Assembly: GCF_026151205.1 (NCBI RefSeq)
Contig: NC_087078.1
Location: forward strand, 16,449,118-16,513,117
Source: Bolinopsis microptera
Taxonomy: Eukaryota > Ctenophora > Tentaculata > Lobata > Bolinopsidae
Direction: 5' to 3'
Length of the DNA stretch: 64,000 nt
The notes beneath the pieces were generated by a model that made no database searches, was not told the DNA's origin, and worked only from the letters and a program-made list of their open reading frames with translations. Positions 57,539 through 64,000 of the stretch are shown here, piece after piece; positions within the stretch are counted from its first letter, which is position 1, and the number at the start of each line of letters is the position of its first letter. The translations under genes and the position numbers were made by a program.

Positions 57539-58041
57539 ATGGCATTATCTCATAGAGCAATATATTCTTGGTTTAAAAAGACAACAAAGAAATTTTCAAA
57601 AGAAGCCTATAGAAGAAATTCTGCTTGTGTGCTTGTAAGAAATATCAATCATCTATACGATGGGAGTTGGGACATAAGATTAAAGGCTCATAATGTTAAG
57701 TTATAGAAGTCAAGCACATTGATGCATTTGGGACAAGCCATTAGAACTCACTGTACGGCCTCAAGTAAGAAAAATTGTGTACTTCGTCATGGAGATGGTA
57801 TGTGAGAATTCATAGACCTGTGATCTACAACAATCAATATGTTACCAATGATTTGAATATCTTTTTCACTTTATATCAAAGAATAGGTGATATGATGTTC
57901 TATTCTTCATATATGTATTTACAAAAGGTCGTGAGCATACAGTCTCAAGTCTACAAACATCATTTCCCGAAACTTGTGGACGATATCAAATTTAAAGCTG
58001 GAAAAATATCAGTAGTCAGAGACGAAACGGAATCTCGTTAG
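57539..58041 (+). pseudogene. Two coding-like fragments, possibly element-derived
   Basis: 57539-57706 reads MALSHRAIYSWFKKTTKKFS and on to a stop. 57775-58041 reads WRWYVRIHRPVIYNNQYVTN and continues into the start of repeat copy A. Neither is recognised. Their position next to the repeat cluster suggests a decayed transposable-element gene. Confidence 0.25.
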
Positions 58042-59417
58042 CTTTTCGTGTTAAAAGCGATTTCTCAACGGTTATCACCTCTCTAGATGATTCTTAAAAC
58101 ATTTGGACTTCATTGCATTTTTGAAATAAATGCAATGAGGGCGTTTTCGGCCACACCCTTTTTCAGGGTTTCGCGGTCACTCGAATTTTTCTATTTCAGC
58201 CCAGGAAGGTCTTAAAGACTATTTCGATACACCAAAATGTGCCTAATAGCCACATTTATATACAACTTATGAAGCAACATATACCTTAAAATGCTTCGTT
58301 TCGGAAATATGGCCGAAAAACGGTTTTTGGCTTGACGCAGTTCATAATTTCCATGATTTTTGGCATTTCCGCCTAGGAAGGTCGTAGAGACTATTCTGAT
58401 ACACTAAAATGTACATAATGGCCACATTTATATACAACTTATGAAGCAACATATACCCTAAAAGGCTTATTTTCGGAAATGTGGCTGAAAAACGGATTTT
58501 TGCCGAGCGAACAATGACAATATTCACAAATGGGCTATTGGACTGTTAACTAGAAAGGTCTTAAAGACTCATGAGCAACACAGCATTTGTCACAAGATGT
58601 AAGATGACTCACTTTGTGTCCAGAAACACCTACAAAAATTGGAGAATGATCTACTTTATTGGGCATCTCTCTTAATGGGCCAGGCCAGCAGCATATTTGT
58701 GTCTTACGAAATGGCAATTTTTCAAAATTACGGTTTCTTTAGTAAAGGTCAATGGGTCAGTTGCTAACAGCAAATTGTTCGCAATTGCCGACTCATGCAC
58801 ATCATATACTCAAAAACGCTCACTTTAGGAGTCATTAGTAAATAACTACTACATGATTTGTGAAAACTCCAACAATTTTTCCTTGGTACCAATTTAAATA
58901 AAATGTGTGACGTGCCAGACCAAAATTCAACTTCAAACTTTTTATTTATTCATGCCATGAAACCATAATATATGTACTAAGAATACCGGACCTAAAATAA
59001 ATCGGCACTGGATCCGGGTCAGATTGTTGCTTGACCGCTGACCAGTACCCCACTTTATAATTATGATTGATTTCGCTGCCTCGACCAATATTGGTCTGTA
59101 ATCCCTGGATTGAGATCTGTTGGCCGCAGTTTAATTTAGCTAATTTCCTATAATACCGCAGTGGTCTGGTTCCCACTTCAGAATGACCCCATATTATTTT
59201 TTTCAGTCGCATAGATTTTCCCATCGTATGATAATGTGTGTCATTCCCTCGTTTTTAATCAAGTGGTGACTGGCTATTTCTTCTGTTATTACAGCTGTGA
59301 GCTGCCTCGAGATCTTATCTGGGGCATGGGCACAAATACTAGAACATTAGAACTGTAATTCTAGAACTTCAGATTAAGGTTACTTGGCAGAATAGCATTA
59401 GCAGGGTTCGAGATTTG
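58013..59417 (+). repeat. Repeat copy A
   Basis: 58013-59184 is nearly identical in direct orientation to copy C (62321-63505). On to about 59417 it matches copy B in inverted orientation. There is no intact protein; the 61-aa frame in each copy (58342-58527 here) is conserved only because the copies are recent. Confidence 0.9.
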
Positions 59418-59510
59418 ACTGAGGGCATTCAGGTAACATACCAGGTTCACATCACCAGTTGAAGTGAATCTTAATTTCGGCATGCAATGCCTTTATGCCT
59501 TACAAGTTAT

Positions 59511-59870
59511 AAGGCCAGGTAGCGTAGTTGGTTAATCATCGGATTTGTAATCGTGAGATTGCGAGTTCGAAACCCACTGCCTGCCTAGTCGTGGGGTGAG
59601 TGTCGTCGACATTCAGCTAAAGATCCTGAGTGGTCTATGCAGCCCCCCGGTCTACTCAGCCGAATATTCGAGAAATCGTGTGTGAGGGTTGAATGAGAAG
59701 CTGTCCATTGCAGCGAAGTCTCGGGCGAAGAAAGTTTGGTACACACTACCTTAACCGTCACTGGCCTAATTAAATCCTTCGGCTTCCTGTAATTGGCTAG
59801 TTACACTTGTGTAACAATGTGGCTGTTGGAATACTCCGAAGTAAAATAAGTGTGAGATAAAAAAAAGCTT
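59511..59870 (+). mobile_element. tRNA-derived SINE
   Basis: The head has an A box (TAGCGTAGTTGGTTAATCAT) and a B box (GCGAGTTCGAAACCC) with the right spacing. A poor anticodon stem and poorly matched acceptor ends rule out a functional tRNA. A body of about 280 bp follows, ending in GTGAGATAAAAAAAAG, a typical SINE tail. It sits between repeat copies A and B. Confidence 0.8.
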
Positions 59871-60659
59871 ATAGTAGGATCACGGGGTTTTTATAATAGA
59901 AGGTCTCGAGATGCTGATTTAGCTATTTAGGTTTCACATGTGAAATTTTTCCAGCTTTGGGTAAAGTGGATTTTAGAGCGGGGAGGGGGTCTAAATGACC
60001 AAAATCTGAACGATCTCTTACTTACGGGACACTACGGGACAAGGGACGGATCTCGGGCCTAATACTTGTTTTTTAATGAAAGGCTGGAGTTTGGACCTAG
60101 ATGGTCAACGTGAGGATAGCATGAGGATTTAGGATGCTCTGGCAGCCTTTCGTGGGGTCTTGTAACCCCGAAAGCTGGTATATCTTATCTAAATTAACCT
60201 TGGTTACATCCCGTGCTGTTTCGAATATATAATTAGATTTATAGGTTCAATATCAAGCAAAAAAGTCTGATCTCATGTACTGATGTTACACTTACATGAT
60301 CTCCGACGCGAAGATCTCCGAAGTCTGATCTTAAAGTTGGATCTCAGAGCCAAAAAGAGGAACGTAAGCCTTGGTTCCTCTCTTTGAGAGTCAAACAGGA
60401 AATTCGGTGTTATCAACTCAAACTCGGATTCGTAGCACAATTAAAAAACCAAAGAATAAAAATCTTAATGAATTTCCCGACATCCTAAAATTAATATCAG
60501 GTCGTATTCAATTCAGTGGCCCAAACTCCAGTAGGTTACAAGACTTAAGTTCAAGTCGAGGAACACTTTGATTAAGCATGATCCTTGTCTAGTTGGAGTT
60601 TTCGCATATCATGCAGTAGTTATCAACTAATCACTCCTAAACTGCAACTGAGCGTTTTA
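59871..60659. other. Spacer between SINE and repeat copy B
   Basis: Includes a run of GATCTCCGA- and TCTGATCT-like words (60270-60350). No gene supported; the 66-aa open frame at 60371 has no recognisable feature. Confidence 0.45.
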
Positions 60660-62293
60660 GAGTCGAATCTCGAACCCTGCCATTCGGCAAAGTAATCTTA
60701 ATCTGAAGTTCTAGAATTACAGTTCTAATGTTCTAGTACTAATGTATTAGTGCCCTAGATAAGATCTCGTGGCAGCTGTAATAAAAAAGAGCTAGCCAGT
60801 AACCACTTGATTAAAAAACGAGGGAATGACACACATTATCATACGATGGGAAAATCTATGCGAACCAAACCACTGCGGTATTACTATTATGGTAAATGAG
60901 CTAAATTAAACTGCAGCCAACAGATCTCAATCCAGGGATTACAGACCAATATTGGTCGTGGCAGTGAAGTCAATTATGATTATAAAGTGGGGTACTGGTC
61001 AGTGGTCAAGCGACAATCTGGCCCGGATCCAGTGCCGATTTATTTTAGGTCCGGTATTCTTGGTACATATATTATGGTTTCATGGCATGAATAAATAAAA
61101 AGTTTGAAGTTGAATTTTGGTCTGGCACGTCACACATTTTATTTAAATTGGTACCAAGGAAAAATTGTTGGAGTTTTCACAAATCATGCAGTACTAGTAG
61201 TTAAACTTATTTATTAATGACTCCTAAAGTGAGCGTTTTTGAGTATATGATGTGCATGAGTCGGCAATTGCGAACAATTTGCTGTTAGCAACTGACCCAT
61301 TGACCTTTACTAAAGAAACCGTAATTTTGAAAAATTGCCATTTCGTAAGACCCAAATATGCTGCTGGCCTGGCCCATTAAGAGAGATGCCCAATAAAGTA
61401 GATCATTCTCCAATTTTTGTAGGTGTTTCTGGACACAAAGTGAGTCATCTTACATCTTGTGACAAATGCTGTGTTGCTCATGAGTCTTTAAGACCTTTCT
61501 AGTTAACATTCCAATAGCCCATTTGTGAATATTGTCATTGTTCGCTCGGCAAAAATCCGTTTTTCAGCCACATTTCCGAAAATAAGCCTTTTAGGGTATA
61601 TGTTGCTTCATAAGTTGTATATAAATGTGGCCATTATGTACATTTTAGTGTATCAGAATAGTCTCTACGACCTTCCTAGGCGGAAAAGCCAAAAATCATG
61701 GAAATTATGAACTGCGTCAAGCCAAAAAACCGTTTTTCGGCCATATTTCCGAAACGAAGCATTTTAAGGTATAAGAGTATTATACCCAACATTGACCGGC
61801 GAACTGATAGCTACTTCAGAAGCAATGAAACTACAATCTTCTAGATAAAATGAGTCATAGTACTTTCAGCCGGAGCCATCATAAGTGACATAAATCTAAA
61901 AGATAGTATGGTTAGTTTCTAAATATAAACTCAAACTCTGAAAAGGAAACTGCCGTGAAATATGAAACATCAATAAAAGGACCAATTATTTAAAAAAATA
62001 ATTTATGGAAAGCCCCTCAGGCAAAAAGGTATATGTTAAGGTATATGTTGCTTCATAAGTTGTATATAAATGTGGCTATTAGGCACATTTTGGTGTATCG
62101 AAATAGTCTTTAAGACCTTCCTGGGCTGAAATAGAAAAATTCGAGTGACCGCGAAACCCTGAAAAAGGGTGTGGCCGAAAACGCCCTCATTGCATTTATT
62201 TCAAAAATGCAATGAAGTCCAAATGTTTTAAGAATCATCTAGAGAGGTGATAACCGTTGAGAAATCGCTTTTAACACGAAAAGCTAACGAGAT
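60660..62293 (-). repeat. Repeat copy B, inverted, with a 265-bp insertion
   Basis: Reverse complement of copies A and C. Relative to them it carries extra sequence at about 61772-62037, bounded by an AAGGTATA word on both sides, and it lacks a 35-nt piece near 60865. Its end at 62293 faces copy C across a 27-nt spacer. Confidence 0.9.
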
Positions 62294-62320
62294 AGCCTTT
62301 TAGAACGGTTGGGATCCGAC

Positions 62321-63505
62321 TAGTCAGAGACGAAACGGAATCTCGTTAGCTTTTCGTGTTAAAAGCGATTTCTCAACGGTTATCACCTCTCTAGATGATT
62401 CTTAAAACATTTGGACTTCATTGCATTTTTGAAATAAATGCAATGAGGGCGTTTTCGGCCACACCCTTTTTCAGGGTTTCGCGGTCACTCGAATTTTTCT
62501 ATTTCAGCCCAGGAAGGTCTTAAAGACTATTTCGATACACCAAAATGTGCCTAATAGCCACATTTATATACAACTTATGAAGCAACATATACCTTAAAAT
62601 GCTTCGTTTCGGAAATATGGCCGAAAAAACGGTTTTTGGCTTGACGCAGTTCATAATTTCCATGATTTTTGGCATTTCCGCCTAGGAAGGTCGTAGAGAC
62701 TATTCTGATACACTAAAATGTACATAATGGCCACATTTATATACAACTTATGAAGCAACATATACCCTAAAAGGCTTATTTTCGGAAATGTGGCTGAAAA
62801 ACGGATTTTTGCCGAGCGAACAATGACAATATTCACAAATGGGCTATTGGAATGTTAACTAGAAAGGTCTTAAAGACTCATGAGCAACACAGCATTTGTC
62901 ACAAGATGTAAGATGACTCACTTTGTGTCCAGAAACACCTACAAAAATTGGAGAATGATCTACTTTATTGGGCATCTCTCTTAATGGGCCAGGCCAGCAG
63001 CATATTTGGGTCTTACGAAATGGCAATTTTTCAAAATTACGGTTTCTTTAGTAAAGGTCAATGGGTCAGTTGCTAACAGCAAATTGTTCGCAATTGCCGA
63101 CTCATGCACATCATATACTCAAAAACGCTCACTTTAGGAGTCATTAATAAATAAGTTTAACTACTAGTACTGCATGATTTGTGAAAACTCCAACAATTTT
63201 TCCTTGGTACCAATTTAAATAAAATGTGTGACGTGCCAGACCAAAATTCAACTTCAAACTTTTTATTTATTCATGCCATGAAACCATAATATATGTACTA
63301 AGAATACCGGACCTAAAATAAATCGGCACTGGATCCGGGTCAGATTGTTGCTTGACCGCTGACCAGTACCCCACTTTATAATTATGATTGATTTCGCTGC
63401 CTCGACCAATATTGGTCTGTAATCCCTGGATTGAGATCTGTTGGCCGCAGTTTAATTTAGCTAATTTCCTATAATACCGCAGTGGTCTGGTTCCCACTTC
63501 AGAAT
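62321..63505 (+). repeat. Repeat copy C
   Basis: Same orientation as A and almost identical. With B it forms a near-perfect palindrome. It lies about 190 bp upstream of the gag-like ORF, so it could be, or contain, the LTR or 5' region of that element; no clear TG...CA ends or primer-binding site were found. Confidence 0.85.
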
Positions 63506-63694
63506 TGTTAGTATTCTCACTGAGCTGCGAGGGCCACATCGCTGCAGTGTTTCTATTTCTATTATGGATTGTATTTGTATTTATATTCATTTATTTATTT
63601 ATTAAGATGACTAACCATCTATCTCCATAGGAGTGGTGGGGCTGTTTTTACACTACAATTACTGCCTATCATTGCACCGTCTAACCAATAAAAC

Positions 63695-64000
63695 ATGGTA
63701 AACAGTGAAGATGAAAAAGAAAGTAATCCACCACCTGATACAGCAACATCATCAAATGTTCAAGGAGCAGTACTGCAACCAGAGCCAATACAAGTGCAGT
63801 ACCAACAGCCAGCAGCCCGCCTTACAGCCCCACCGCAATGGAAAGCATCTATGAGTTATGAGGAATGGAGACTACAAGTTGAGATGTGGGACAAATTATG
63901 TGCAGTCAGAAAAGTAGACCCCGCAGAGCAAGGGTATGCCTTGTTCAACCTAGTATCTCAACACACTGATCATAATATCGTATCAAAGCTCAACTCAGCA
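63695..64000 (+). CDS. Retrotransposon gag-like ORF, truncated by window end
   Basis: Open from ATG 63695 to the last base (102 codons so far). After a glutamine- and proline-rich leader it reads YEEWRLQVEMWDKLCAV and QGYALFNLVSQH, resembling the tryptophan-containing N-terminal gag segment (YxxWKxEVxxW...KQgxALxLSL) of animal LTR retrotransposons. The zinc knuckle and pol would lie beyond the window. Confidence 0.6.
   Translation, partial: MVNSEDEKESNPPPDTATSSNVQGAVLQPEPIQVQYQQPAARLTAPPQWKASMSYEEWRLQVEMWDKLCAVRKVDPAEQGYALFNLVSQHTDHNIVSKLNSA

Noticed and set aside
59511-59590. Functional tRNA gene
   Set aside because: Acceptor and anticodon stems pair poorly, and a SINE body and A-rich tail follow.
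58342-62836. Conserved 61-aa protein present three times (minus strand in copies A and C, plus strand in copy B)
   Set aside because: It only reflects the near-identity of repeat copies A, B and C; no start context or domain.

Overview
The window is eukaryotic nuclear DNA from an invertebrate animal. The genes have short exons with GT/AG introns, the intergenic DNA is AT-rich, and the intergenic and intronic sequence is full of minisatellites, inverted-repeat DNA transposons, a LINE and tRNA-derived SINEs. The gene set (DTL/CDT2, ITPK1, MAP10, TIMM22, a ZIP transporter) is metazoan. The gene density, repeat style and protein divergence fit an early-branching invertebrate. A cnidarian is my best guess, but nothing here proves it.

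Layout. 1-6.2 kb holds no gene but a 47-bp minisatellite split by a 1.35-kb foldback element. 6.27-8.25 kb is ITPK1 (7 coding exons, +). 8.3-14.9 kb is a field of short TIR elements and dispersed repeats. 15.0-15.7 kb is a single-exon F-box gene. 18.2-22.4 kb is a 7-exon ZIP metal transporter with a TTAA-flanked element in intron 1. 24.0-39.4 kb is DTL/CDT2 (13 coding exons; the reconstruction is 2976 bp, in frame throughout). Its introns contain two complete genes on the opposite strand: a multi-pass membrane protein in intron 2 and a seven-exon three-sushi-domain membrane protein in intron 9. They also contain a LINE, a G-tract-ended foldback element and a 1-kb G-rich minisatellite. 40.4-42.9 kb is MAP10 (-), 44.0-45.3 kb is TIMM22 (-), and 45.9-50.1 kb holds two tandem intronless carotenoid-oxygenase paralogues with apparent secretory leaders (-). 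50.1-57.7 kb is gene-poor with one unresolved possible gene. 57.5-63.5 kb is a young repeat cluster (copies A, inverted B, C) with a SINE between A and B, and the window ends inside a retroelement gag-like ORF.

I found no obvious functional operon-like system. The genes serve unrelated housekeeping functions: replication-coupled ubiquitination, inositol phosphate metabolism, mitochondrial import, metal transport, microtubules and carotenoid cleavage. The most unusual observations are these: a minisatellite made from the 3' end of TIMM22 exon 1, so that 12 identical 5' splice sites sit in tandem; two PIP-box-like motifs in DTL; two secreted-looking carotenoid oxygenases; a two-fold internally repeated membrane protein nested in DTL; several unrelated TIR elements whose ends are homopolymeric G tracts; and a recent large palindrome.
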